A stretch of 64,000 nt of DNA from assembly GCA_050084985.1 (NCBI GenBank), contig JBITNC010000002.1, forward strand, positions 9,362,001-9,426,000. Reading direction: 5' to 3'. A program made the translations under genes and the position numbers. Source of the stretch: Nageia nagi. Its lineage: Eukaryota > Pinophyta. The notes beneath the pieces are model-generated. The model was not told where the DNA came from, did not search any database, and was given only the letters and a program-made list of their open reading frames with translations. Position 1 is the first letter of the stretch, and every line of letters begins with the position of its first letter. Shown one piece after another: positions 21,690-33,111 of the stretch.

Positions 21690-24046
21690 GTTATGAACTT
21701 CGGGTTTCCCTTCCAACATGAACAACACTTGGCCCATGCTTGGCTTCACTGTTTCATCATTTTGGATGCAGAGCATGCTTGCCAGACCAACTCTCCTCAC
21801 CTCTTCCTCGTCTGCACTGTTCGCAATCCACAACGCTCCTCACCTCTTCCTTCGGGAGTTGAGTTGCCGCCCACGTTGGAAAGTACAACTTGCTGGATTC
21901 CTGCAGTCAAATCCAGGTTCCGGCGCCCTGGTATTATTTCCAGCAATGGCATACCAAAACTGTATACATCCGCTTTTGGAGTGATGGGAAGGCCAGCGAT
22001 CCACTCAGGAGCCAAGTAACCTCTCGTTCCTCTTGTGGTTGTTAAAACCCGGCTGAAATCTCTTCCCACTAGCTTTGCTAGCCCGACATCCGCCAGCTTT
22101 GGAAAAAAATTGCCATCTAAAAGAATGTTTTCAGGCTTAATATCACAGTGAATGATGCGTTGATGGCATTCCTCGTAAAGATAAACCAATCCCAGAGCAA
22201 CCCCTAATGTATCTCAAACCGGGTTTTCCAATCCTCTACCTTCCTTTCATTTTTAGACTTGTTCTTAAAATAAAAATGTGTTCAGGGAGCCATTGGGCAT
22301 GTAATCGTAGACCAGTAGCCTTCGAGATTTCTCTGCGCAAAATCCACGAAGCCTGATCAGATTCGCATGATGTATGTTTCCCACGGTGCTGATTTCAGCA
22401 CGGAACTGCTTTTCTCCTTGTCCTGTGCCTTGCAATTTTGTAACGGCAACAAGTGTACCGTGCCGTAGAGTTCCCTTGAACACCGAACCAAATGCGCCGC
22501 TTCCCAGTTTATGTGTGAATCTTCTTGTTGAAATCTGCAACTCCTTGTATGTGAACGTTCGAATCAATGCTGTAGCATCATCCTCCTTTACTTCTGAACG
22601 CGTGCAGTGAGAAGGCAAGGTGAACCTGAGAGCCAAACAAGCAGCAAACGCGTCAGAGCACCCTTGGTTCGATCTCGCCCAGAACTTACGCCAGAATAAA
22701 CATGCCAAAAATGGCCAAAACCATGGCGCAAGCAACAACAACTCCAACCAATGGGGCGATCTTGCTTCTTCTGCCTTTTGAGGACGAAGAGGTTCCAAAT
22801 TCAGATGCGGCCACCCGAACGAACAAGGCCGAATCGTTCTTTGGCCGAGAATTGTGCATGTTCTGTAAATCCCCGCTCCATATTTGGCAAAGATTCCCTT
22901 TATACTTGAACGCAATGCAGGAGCAGTTGTGGAGGCAAGCGTTCTTGCACTCTTCCTCTGTCTGTGCAGGGTGTTGATAGGCTTGGTCGTTATTATCGGG
23001 CAGCCAAGTATCCATGTTAACGAACTCATCATTTGTACCATTGTTGACATCACAGTTAAAAGGGTTCCGTCGAACGCAGCCACTTGACCACCACTGTTGC
23101 AAATCTCAGACATTCTCGTCTCTGGGCTGGAACCCTGGTAGACAGCTGCAAAATTGGATAGTATTCGAATCACAGATTCCAAAAGAGCCGCAGAGACCAT
23201 AGACCTGGCATTGATCTGTGGGCTGAGACCAGATCATAAGCCATCTATTGCCGTCAATCAGAGTATACTGCATAACTGCTCCGGTCTTGTCCATGACGAG
23301 ACGAGGAAGATAGTTCTTGCCGGCGGGAATTCTATAAACGAAATAGATGCCGGAGCTTGTGCGCTCCACGCTGAAGTCGTAAATTTTTTTTCCTGACATC
23401 TCTGGAAAGCCGACGAAGCGTTCACCGTTCCAGGCATCGTTCTTCCAATACGCAAAGGAATCGTTCCACTGGAGCACGAGCTGCAAGTTCCTCTCAAAAT
23501 CATAGAAAAAAGTTCCGGGAGCCGGATCCAACGAATTCCTCCAAGATATCAACTTTCGGTCTCCGCCAATCTTCATCCCGGGCAATAACGTATCTGTAGG
23601 ATGGTCGAAGCTTTCCCAAACACTTTCAGAAGTACCCTCAGCGCCCAAGATGACAAAATTGCCGGAATCTAATAACAAAGCTTTGGACGCCTTGTTGGTT
23701 CCCTTGATCCACCAAATACATACTCCATCCGCATCGAACAATCCAAGCTGACCCTCTCTCGACAGATTCAGAACTCCTGCCGTGTTTTTGAGAGAGTTTC
23801 CCTGTTAGCCACCCAAACAACAGTCTTCTCGGGAACTTGGTCATACCAGATGCCCACATACCAGTTATTGGTTTCGCCAGGGCTGAAAAATCCCAATGCA
23901 AACGTACCGTTCTTTGAATTTATAGTCTGGTTTCCGATGAGGGACTATCCGACGGAAAGAGTCTCTCCACGCTATGCCAAAACACGAATTTGGAGTTGAG
24001 TGAGCACTGTAAATGACAAAAGCAAACGGTGTACTGAACTCCACAT
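21690..24046 (-). pseudogene. G-type lectin S-receptor-like kinase pseudogene (psi1)
   Basis: Full-length but broken relative of the gene at 58770-61223. From the ATG at 24046-24044 it has a hydrophobic signal peptide, the bulb-type lectin domain ([16 protein letters not shown]), the S-locus glycoprotein and EGF-like part (23741-23106), the PAN domain and transmembrane segment (23102-22700), and the kinase (about 22560-21690). Breaks include stops near 23970 and 23940, frame changes near 23800, 23105 and 22710, and a stop at about 22262 in the kinase hinge region. Kinase residues have also changed: VAVK is VAVT and DFG is DVG, so it would be catalytically dead even without the frame breaks. 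HCDIKPEN is kept. No intron is seen. It is probably a former tandem duplicate. Confidence 0.93.
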
Positions 24047-24300
24047 TGCGCTCAAGGTCTTACAGAGTCACATGGCCGGGAAGAGAAGTGAAGTCAAATA
24101 TAACCGTGAAGAGAGAGGGATCACGCGACAGCATGGCATGGAGGGAGGTGTGGTGGTTTAATATGTTCAGGATTCTTATAGGAGTAGGTAGGATGGCGAT
24201 GGGATGTTACAGCTACACCATCAGAGTTCACTGAACCAAATTAGATACATTCTGAAGTCAATGAATGAAATTAATCGCACCGCTTTGACTTGATCATTTC
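24047..24300 (-). promoter_or_regulatory. Decayed upstream region of psi1
   Basis: It contains AGTCAA near 24091 (W-box TTGACT on the gene strand) and a stretch near 24155-24200 (GGTTTAAT, AGGATTCTTATAGGAGTAGG) that resembles the repeated unit upstream of the intact kinase at 61330-62000. This suggests both genes began with the same promoter. Confidence 0.45.
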
Positions 24301-24593
24301 TGGTTAGTTCATGCCTCCGTTCGATATTAGCGCAATACATACTTGTAAGTACATGTATATAGTTATATATTTATATATTAGTATTTGTATTGTAGTAAGC
24401 AAAATGTGCATTGCGTTCTGCAACTGACTGCCTCGACAGATTTGCATGTGACTGATATTTATATTGATATGGAGATTATCATTTTGGTGGACACCATGAG
24501 ATGTGCCTGTCACAAAGGCGATTGTCAGGTGTAAGGCCACACTCACACTCTGTAACGCCAGCATTCTTTTATGGAGTTAAGTGCATCACCTAA

Positions 24594-24828
24594 AGAAGAG
24601 TTAAGAATGGCATCGCCCAAAGAAGAGTTAAGAATGGCTTTTTTACAAAAATAAGTTAACGTTTACAAAAATACTGTGGTTTTGGCATACGGGATTCATC
24701 CACAGATTTGGTGGTAAAATTTGATTTACATTAATTTGGATGTGTACGAGAGATTCACAATATCTCAGGTGAATCAGATTAATTCGGATGTGTACGAGAG
24801 ATTCACAATATCTCAGGTGAATTAGATA
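24594..24828. repeat. Two short tandem duplications
   Basis: A ~28-bp unit with AAGAAGAGTTAAGAATGGC is repeated at about 24594-24640. A 48-bp unit with GGATGTGTACGAGAGATTC is repeated at about 24733-24828, nearly identical. Confidence 0.8.
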
Positions 24829-24899
24829 AATCTTCGACGACGACGGATTATGGCGCATTGCATTAATTTTTAACATCCTTCCTCCTCCAGATTTTATCT

Positions 24900-26349
24900 T
24901 TACTCCCTTAAATCCGGTAAAGTTTTGATAAAAAGATTTAAAATACTATGAGACATGTAAGTACTATATATATTTATATATCAATAAATGACTTTGTTAT
25001 TGAAAAACACATTATGTTTTATTTTGAAAGAGATGTTGGTAGAGTTGGTTTGTTAAATCCTTATAATTATATAAAAGAAAATCTATGTTGATTTTGTAAA
25101 GGAAGAGTTTGTAAAATATTCATAGATTTTAACCTATTTAATTCATATATCAAAGAGTTTTGGTTAGATAAAAAACATAGGATATATTATATGTTTAGAT
25201 ACATTTAAATTAGAGTAATTAAATGAGACTATTCTTATGATAAAGTATTTAATAAATAAATGTGAAACTTAGCAAGACAATATCCTTGCTCATTCATTGT
25301 TAAAATTTAATGAGGGATCATTTGTTTCTTACCTATAGAGGTAAGTACTACCACCCTTGGGATTATGTTTTAGTGTCAAGACGTAATTGGATAAGCAATT
25401 AAGAGTTAGAATCTTCCCTTTGTTATTATAATGACTTATATAAGTGTTATATTAATCACTTATGTAAGAAAATGGTTTAGCCACTATGGTCTCGATGTAT
25501 TCTTATGCAAGAGGGAATACAAGATAATGTTCATGAAATGAATTATTGTATCCTAATGCGAGAAGCTATATAGGATGGTGTCCATGAAATTACTAATTGT
25601 ATCTGTATGCAAGAAGGCATAAAGGATGATGATCATGAGATTGTTGATTATATTTATTAAGTCTTTTCATTAGTATGGAAAAGCATGTTGAATACAATAA
25701 ATATATATGTTGGTATTTTATTTCTTATCTAGCATCCATGAAAGATTTAGTGTAATATTACATTATTATGTTGGTAAATAATATTCCTCTACAAAAAGTA
25801 TATTGGATGTTATTTGTTGAATATGATGTCAAGTAGATAAGTGAGCATTATTGATATAAAAGGGGATGTTGAGCAATGAAATATTTACCATTATGTAATA
25901 ATGAACTTGGTTGAAATACCTAGCTAAGGGGGTATGTTTTTAATGGTACCTATGGTTGAGAGGTGAGTTATTGAGATTAAGCTATATTCCTATTCGAATA
26001 CAAAAAGGCTTACAAACTTATACCAAAGGATTACCAACCAAGAAGGTATATGCTTACTTATGACATATGATGAGAAGCAATGTAAGTTAAAAGATCTTAT
26101 AAATGAGGTTGAAAGCTAAGAAACCTTAATGATGAGGTAGTGTTAGAATATTATTCATAGTAAAAGGTAAATAGCCCCTAGATTTGTTGATTATAAATCA
26201 AGGAGATGCTTACATAACTCCTAAATTTCAATATGTATCATGTATCAATGAATGAATTAAAAAAATCACTGTAGTTAGGTAAATGGAATCTTAGAGTGCA
26301 ATAGAAATAATGTTGATGCCTAATTCAATATATAAATTTTGGGTGCATG
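24900..26349. other. AT-rich intergenic stretch with a threefold ~58-bp repeat
   Basis: No gene is recognised. At about 25490-25665 three diverged copies of a unit of the form TATGCAAGARGG ... ATGAAAT follow one another. The rest is low-complexity AT-rich DNA. Confidence 0.5.
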
Positions 26350-26763
26350 TTACACAATCCTCTGTGTTCCTCTAATTTTTAGACTTCTTCCCAAAAATAA
26401 ATTGTATTTAGGGAGCTATTAAGTATGTAATCATAAACTAGTATCCATTAATATTTGTTTGCATAAAATTAATGTAATTTGATCATATTCACATGATGTA
26501 TATTTTCAAGGATGTTAATTTTAATACGATACTAATTTTCTTCTTATATTATGGTTTATGAGTTTTTGATGATGATAATTGCACCATTTGGTAAGGCTTC
26601 TTTGAACATATGTGAATCTTTTTTGAATTTTGTAACTCCTTATATTTAACTCAATATTATATAATCAAACTCATTTACTTTTGGATGCATACAATAAGAA
26701 GTCAAGATAAACATAAGATCCAAAAAAGAATTAAATGCATTAGCATACTCTTAGTTTAATGTT
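26350..26763 (-). pseudogene. Receptor kinase pseudogene psi2, kinase N-lobe part
   Basis: This strongly AT-shifted DNA still aligns base by base with the kinase N-lobe of psi1 and the intact gene: the hinge and N-lobe region (AGGGAGCTATTAAGTATGTAA corresponds to the 'PNGSLNTF' area; shown here as AGGGAGCTATT and AAGTATGTAA), the ACATGATGTAT block and TTTGTAACTCCTTATAT (KELQ area). Alignment ends at the ATGTT site 26759-26763, where Copia D inserted, and resumes on the other side of D at 45844. No open frame remains. Confidence 0.75.
26759..26763. repeat. Left target-site duplication of Copia D (ATGTT)
   Basis: ATGTT directly before the left LTR, repeated perfectly at 45839-45843. Confidence 0.9.
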
Positions 26764-27302
26764 AAAATAAGTTTAAAACACTTTTAAACTATATAATCCA
26801 TTCATTCATTCATCATACATTCATCAAAAAGTAATCCAAATAACAAATTTGCATAGATATGAAAAAATCAAAGTGGAATTATCACTATGTCATTTCATCA
26901 AATAGTTGTCTTTACAAGAACAGGTCGCAATTTACAAGTTACACCAAATGATTCCATAATCCAACCCAAAAACATATTTGAAACACTAATTTATACATCT
27001 CGAAGCTAACCAATCAAAAATAGTAAATAAAATGAACTCACAAAATTGAAAAAATCATGTTTAACTTCATGATAGGTCACCCAAACTGCCCAGGAACTAT
27101 CAGGAAGAAATGCGATCATGTTTCTAATAAAATGCATTGGGTGATCACATTTTTGGGAAAATGCGATCACATTTCTAAATCACCTAAAACACAGTAGTCT
27201 TTATTTTGAAAACATGTTGGGGAGATGCATTTTATCAGACATTAAAATATCTTCATTTTTTTAGGCTTGATTCTTGAAGTATGATGAGGTCCAATTTTAA
27301 CA
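26764..27302 (-). repeat. 3' LTR of Copia D
   Basis: On the minus strand it starts TGTTAAAATTGG (27302) and ends ACTTATTTT at 26764. It aligns over its full length with 45312-45838. Its end is TT rather than the usual CA. The polypurine tract CATCAAGGGGAAGTA (minus strand) lies at about 27303-27317. Confidence 0.9.
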
Positions 27303-27309
27303 TACTTCC

Positions 27310-28792
27310 CCTTGATGATGAAAGGGGTTAAAATCAAGTCTCTGAACATCAAAAATTAAGATTTTACAACTTATTTTGTAATTTTTTTGGCAATTTGGTC
27401 TTTTGGATTACAATATCTTAGTGTAATCAGATTATTCTTCACCATGTCTTTGATAAAGTGGTATTTGATATCAAAGTGTTTAGAATGAGCATGGTGGATT
27501 GGATTTTGTGGCAACTTAATGGCACTTTGATTATCACAAAAAAAGAGTTATAGAGTATTCCTATTTCTCACCTATCTCATCAAGAACATTTTGAAGCCAT
27601 AAGGCTTGTGCACCAACTGAGGTCAATGCTACATACTCATCTTCTATAAAAGATAAAGTTATTATAGTTTAATTCTTAGAACTCCAAGTAATCAAACCTG
27701 TACTAAGTGAGAAATAATTTCAACTAGTGGACTTTTGAACATCAATTTTATGTACCTAATCACTATTATTAAAACTAATCATCTTCACATTATCATTAGA
27801 GAAGTAATGAATGCCATAATTTACTATACCACACACATACATCAGGATTATTTTGGTCACTTTCAAGTGCAAGCAAGAAGGATAAACCATGTACCTAGAA
27901 TAAAGTGAGATTGCATAGCATATATCTAGCCTAGTATTACATAGAAACATTAAACTCCCTATAATGCTCCTATACTCTATTTTATTCACTTTTTTAGCCC
28001 TATCATCTAAACATAAAAGTTCTCCATGTACAATTAGAGTTGCTACATGTTTGCATTCATTCATGCCAAACTTTTTTAACATCTCTCTAGGATAATTGGT
28101 TTGAAAAATATATATCTCATCATGTGTTTGATGTACCTCCATGCCCAAGAAGTAACTCATCAAACCAAAATTAGTCATCTCAAATTCTTGTTTCATATTA
28201 GCTTTAAAAGAATCACATAATGAAGAACTACTTCCCATGAACAACAAATCATCTACATACAAATAAATAACTAGAATATTAATACCTTATTTCTTGTAGT
28301 ATAAAGTATGCTCACTCTTGCTTCTTTGAAAACCATGCTTGAGGAAGTAGTCATTGATTCTTGTATACCAAGCTCTTAGAGCTTGCTTCAACCCATACAA
28401 AGCTTTGTTAGATATATAAACCTAATCTTCTTTACCTTGAACCTCAAAACCTTAAGGTTGTGCCACATACACTTCTTCCTCAAGATAGGCATTAAGGAAT
28501 GCACTCTTCACATCCATGTGATGCACATTCCAATGTTTATGGGTAGTTAATGAAACCACTATCTATATTGACTCTTACCTTGTAATAGGAGCAAATGTCT
28601 CATCATAATCTATGTCATACTTTTGTGTGAACTCTTTTGCAACCAACCTTACTTTGTATCTTTCAATAGAACCATCACTATTCCTCTTGATCTTGTAGAT
28701 CCATTTACATTTAATGCATTTCCTATTTTGGGTTAGCTTACATACTCCCATGTGTCATTCTTAAAAATAGAAGAAATCTTCTCATTCATAAC
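27310..28792 (-). pseudogene. Copia D reverse transcriptase and RNase H
   Basis: From 28792 downward the minus strand reads [10 protein letters not shown], then with one frame change [30 protein letters not shown] and the LYGLKQA block near 28390. The open piece 28262-27756 begins MYVDDLLFMGSS, the catalytic YVDD, and continues with EFEMTNFGLMSYFLGMEV and SIIGSLMFL. The RNase H follows to about 27310, with CDNQSAIKL and KHFDIKYHFI. Several stops and frame changes. The N-terminal side continues across Gypsy E into the linker at 42813-42439. Confidence 0.88.
28788..28792. repeat. Left target-site duplication of Gypsy E (ATAAC)
   Basis: ATAAC directly before the 5' LTR, repeated perfectly at 42434-42438. 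Confidence 0.95.
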
Positions 28793-30563
28793 TGTATATT
28801 AATACATAATCACTACTCCAAGGTTTTTTGAAAGTATGATCACTTCCGGAAGTGACTTAAGCTAGCATAATCACAATGGGTTTAAGAACCGTTTCCGAAA
28901 ATGATTACCATTATGAAAGAAGAAAAGCCCCTCGAAGTTAATGTTGAGTAACTCGGGTTTCGGAAGAGATGACATCAACGACTTCGGGCCTTAACCCAAA
29001 ATCGGATCTCGGAAGTGATGAGGTCAGCGAGGAGTGATCAAATAGCCGGAGCCGATGAGTAAAACATTCTGGAAGTATGAAGATGATGTTGCGGGGAGGA
29101 CGATGTTCACAATTTTGAATGAAGCTAGGTCCCAGAAGTGATGAGGTCAGCAAGAGATAATCGAAGAAGCCAGAGCCCAAAAATTAAGTATTTCAAAAGT
29201 AAAGCATTCTGGAATAAGATGATGACATCACGGAGGATAAGATAGTCGCATTTTGGTAAAGACCGGGTTCCGGAGATGATGAGATCAGCAAGGGGTGATT
29301 AAAAAGGTTGGAGTCAGTAGATAAAGCATTTCGAAATGAAATGATAAAAGCTCAGTTATGGAAAAGCCCGAGTTCCAGAGAAAGTGAGTAAAACATTTTC
29401 AGAAGTATGAAGATGATGTCACTGGGAGAACGATGTTCACATTTTTGAATGAAATCAGGTCTCAGAAGTGATGAGGTTTGCAAGGAGTAATCAAATAGCC
29501 AGAGCCAGTGAATAGAGCATTCCAGAATGTAGAGATAAGAATAGCAAAAAAAGTGATCGGATAGCCGGAGCCAGTGAGTAAAATATTTTAGAAGTATGAA
29601 GATGTCATGGGGAGAATGATGTTCATGTTTTTGAATGAAATCGGGTCCTAGAAGTGATGAGGTCAGCAAGGAGTGATCAAACAATCGGAGCCAGTGAATA
29701 GAGCATTCTGAAATGTAGAGATGAGAATAGCAAAGAGAGATCAAATAGCCGAAGCCAGTAAATAGAATATCCCAGAAGAGATGAGGACAGCGAGAAGTTA
29801 GATCATAGTCATCAAGAAGCTGTACCATCTGCAATCTACCCAATTTTGTAATATTCTACCAAGTGGTGTATGTAGGTAGTATCAGTTAAAAGAAGGTTAG
29901 AATCTTGAAGCCATTTTGTAAATGTTTCTGTTCTGCAATTCTTGTAACTGTTGTTGCTTTAGTATAAGTATATGAAAATAAAGTGAAAGAAGGGTCGGAA
30001 GCCCTAGTATTGCTCTTTACATTTATTCTCGAAGACCTGTAGTTTTTATCAGTAATATGATACCATCTTGACCTTTCTTATCTAGCACTCGTAATTGTCA
30101 TTCTTAATTTGGTTACATCATGGCAGCTTGGCTTGTTTCCTGAATGGTAATCATGAGCTGCTAGTATAACTATGTCTGCTACATGGTAGAGTAAAGCTGG
30201 GAAACTATTATAGAGTGAGAGCTTGTACCGTAGCTGCTATACTAGATTCAGACCAAGGTTTCACACACTGTGAAAGCCCGCGCTGAACTAGTGATCCACC
30301 TTTGCTTTCTCTCTTGTTACACTAAGCCTTTTTGCTTAAATTCCTTGCACTCTACTCCTTTTTATTTTCTTTCCTGTTACCCTAAGCCTTTTGCTTAAAT
30401 TCCTCGCACTCTACTCTTTTTATCTTCTTTCCTGTTACTTCTCCTACACCCAATGTATAAGGAACTGACCTTCTCCGGAGATTAGACTGTCACCATAGTC
30501 TATTCTTGATTTACTTGGGTTAAGATTATTCATGGTGCATATATTACACAATCCTAATCAACA
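28793..30563 (+). repeat. 5' LTR of Gypsy E (1771 bp)
   Basis: TGTATATT to CAACA. A perfect 16-bp palindrome (TCACTTCCGGAAGTGA) is at 28840-28855. From about 28950 to 29800 a module of roughly 120-190 bp (GATGAGGTCAGCAAGG, then ATAGCCGGAGCCAGTGA, AAGCATTC, GATGATGTCAC) recurs about five times; the same module occurs in Copia B's U3. A hairpin TTTCACA-CAC-TGTGAAA is near 30259-30275 and a two-copy ~63-bp repeat with CTAAGCCTTTTGCTTAAATT is at about 30311-30440. Confidence 0.95.
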
Positions 30564-30575
30564 GTATTTCTTTTT

Positions 30576-30593
30576 TGGCACGCCCGGTGGGAC
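30576..30593 (+). other. Candidate primer-binding site of Gypsy E
   Basis: TGGCACGCCCGGTGGGAC starts with the TGG expected opposite a tRNA CCA end, 13 bases after the LTR. A second TGG-starting candidate, TGGCGACTCTACTGAAGG at 30608-30625, resembles the tRNA-Arg-type site I recall from Ogre elements. I cannot tell which is used. Confidence 0.55.
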
Positions 30594-30712
30594 ACGAAGA
30601 AACTTATTGGCGACTCTACTGAAGGACTATCTATGGTATGTATTAAAGCAAATTATTTGTAAATGTCATATGTGCTTTTGAACCTGTCATTTTCTTTTAC
30701 AACCTAGAGTTT

Positions 30713-31960
30713 ATGTGGACAAGATCTAAAACTAAAGCAGCAAAAGAAGCACCGGATTTTAGAACGTTAGATACTCCTAAGAGAAAGACCCTGATCAAGT
30801 CCAAGTCTCTGAATAGTATCAGCTCCCTAAAATCCTTTATCAAGCCAGAATCATCCAATCTTCACACTAAAAATACCTCTCCTAAAATGGCTAATCCAGC
30901 TCAGAATATTTATCCAGAATGGGATAATGGGGTACCAATAGCCCTGGCGGTGTTGCATGACATCCCAGCAAATGTTTTCAAAACCCTTCCGGAGTTTGAT
31001 GCAACTTCAGAGAAAACGACTTATGAGCATTGTGTTGATGTAGCTAGCCTAGCTAAGATTCACAATATCCAGCATGAAGATGTCATGGTGAGATTACTAG
31101 CTCAGTCTTTCAAGGGAAAGGTCCTAGATTGGTACAGGGGCCTTCCTAATGGATCTATAACCACTTGGGCTCAACTGGTAGAGCCCTTTATCTTGGAATT
31201 TAATGAATTAGGAGATCCTTTTTCCCTGTTAACATAGTTCACTTCAATCAAAAGATATGAGCAAGAAAATATCCCTGATTTTAATATTAGATTCCAAAAA
31301 ACTTGGATGAGAGTCCCAATGCCAGTTAGGCCTTAGCAATTTCAAGCCTTAATGTATTACCTGAGAGCCTTTCCTCCGGATCTCTCTCTGCAAATCCAAA
31401 ATTCTAGAGTAAATACTTTCTCGAAGGTCTATAGACAAGTAGTGTATGCTGAATCCTGTCTTATTGCAGTTGGAAAATTGCCAAGTCGCATGCCAATGCC
31501 TTATTTTCTAGTAACCGCTCAACAGCAAATTTTGAGACCTCAAGTAATTAGTTTGGCTCCACCACTGGCCAGCATCCCCACTCCTGTCCAACAGTGGCCA
31601 TCACCCTTGCCAGTTCCTAGAGCTCCCTTGGCTTTACCAGCCCCTTATCAGCCTAATATGAATCAAGGGGTAGCTTCATCATCGAAGATTCAGGAACTTC
31701 GAAACTTGTGTAGAAATATGGCAAACCAGATTACCATTCTAAGCAGACAAAACAATGCAAGAAGATATCCTTATCCTGCTGTAGAAAAAGCTCAACATGT
31801 GTTGAATGAAGATGTAAGCCAAGCTTCCTCTTTCAGATCAGTTACGGGTTTGTGTTTGGCCTACAATGATGCTCATGAACAAACCACATGCCCTGTTTAT
31901 CAGTACTAGGAGTATCTATCAAGAAGTGGGGGTATTCCTCTACCCAATGTAGCTGATGAT
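30713..31960 (+). pseudogene. gag: Gypsy E gag
   Basis: The ATG at 30713 starts MWTRSKTKAA in a basic N-terminal region. The retrotransposon gag (capsid) domain follows at about codons 75-230 with LLAQSFKGKVLDWYRGL and ITTWAQLVEPF. Premature TAG codons interrupt it near 31236 and 31334, and TAG at 31907-31909 precedes the protease region; each fits a CAG Gln codon changed by C-to-T. A Pro-rich stretch at 31555-31650 follows the capsid part. No CCHC knuckle is seen. The frame is shared with the protease and first RNase H (to 33349). Confidence 0.85.
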
Positions 31961-33000
31961 GTGAACCAAAATGTGAACCTGATGAATTTTGCACCGATGG
32001 ATATAGGAGTTTTTGCTGTGGAAACAAGATCAGGAAAAAGTCCCCTACTCTCCAACATTCCAGAAAGAAAAGTTGAACCCCAAAAGAGTTCCGAAGTAGT
32101 GTTTCCTAAAAGACAAGATGCAGTTCCTGGTTCTAATGAAAAGATCCTGAAAAAGGAAATGGTTCCCCAAAAATTCCCATTTCTAGAAACCAAACCAACG
32201 CCCAAAGCCAGTGATCAAAATCTCTGGAGGTTAAGGTTCCCTTCACTTACCAAGCACCAGAGAAAAGATGATACTCTACAGCTTCAGGAAAAATTTACCA
32301 ACAGATTCAGAAACAAAATTGGTGAACCTTTGGCTATCCCAGAGTTCAACATTATGGTGGAGCTAAAGAGAACTCCAGCGAGAGTATCCTTGTTTGAAGC
32401 TCTAAAAATTCCTGGACAAATTGATTTACTGAAAACATCTCTTATAGCATTGAATGAAGGAATGGAAAGAGTGCTCAATCTTTTTGAAACATCGAAATAT
32501 CCGGGGATGGGAAAGAACAAACCGCCAGCTTTTTACATGACTCTGGAAATCGAAGGATATGTACTCCATAATTGTTTGGTTGATTCCGGGGTAGCTACTA
32601 CTGTGATGCCTAAAGCAGTGTGCGATGTAATGGGGTTGCCTATGATAAGAACATCCACTGGAGTATTACAACTAGATTCCACACTTGTCAAAATAGTAGG
32701 AGTAATCAAGGATGTAGTCCTAAAAATACATAAGTGTCCCTCTGTAATTATTATTCAGAAAATTATAGTTGTTGAGCTGCCCCCTTTATTCGGGCTATGT
32801 CTGTTTAGAGAGTTTACAGCTAAGATAGGGGGTTATCTAGCAATGGATTACACCCTTTATTTGATCCCTTGTGGGAATAAGAGGGTAAGACTGAATAATG
32901 AGGAAATTTCTGAGTTTCACATAGAGAAAAAGGAGGAGGTTTGCGTAAACTTTGGTGAATTGGAAGAATCAGATGAATTGCTGGAAGAGCTGCAAATCGA
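31961..33000 (+). pseudogene. Gypsy E protease region
   Basis: Open in the gag frame. The retropepsin signature HNCLVDSGVATTVMPKAV lies at about 32569-32622, with Asp-Ser-Gly as the active-site triplet and the usual Met-Pro after it, followed by a second strand region with GVIKDVVLKIH. It would cut the polyprotein. The 550 bases before it encode a Lys/Pro-rich linker without a recognised domain. Confidence 0.82.
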
Positions 33001-33111
33001 AGACCCTTGTAGTATGAGTATGCTCAACACCATCTACGACATGGAGTTTGGAAATTATTATTTCATAGAGCTGGAATCTTTCATCTCGAAACTCAAAAGG
33101 GAAGATTTCAG

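Noticed and set aside
24304-24564. 86-codon minus-strand frame upstream of psi1
   Set aside because: No known motif, low-complexity Ile/Tyr content and AT-rich setting; likely chance.
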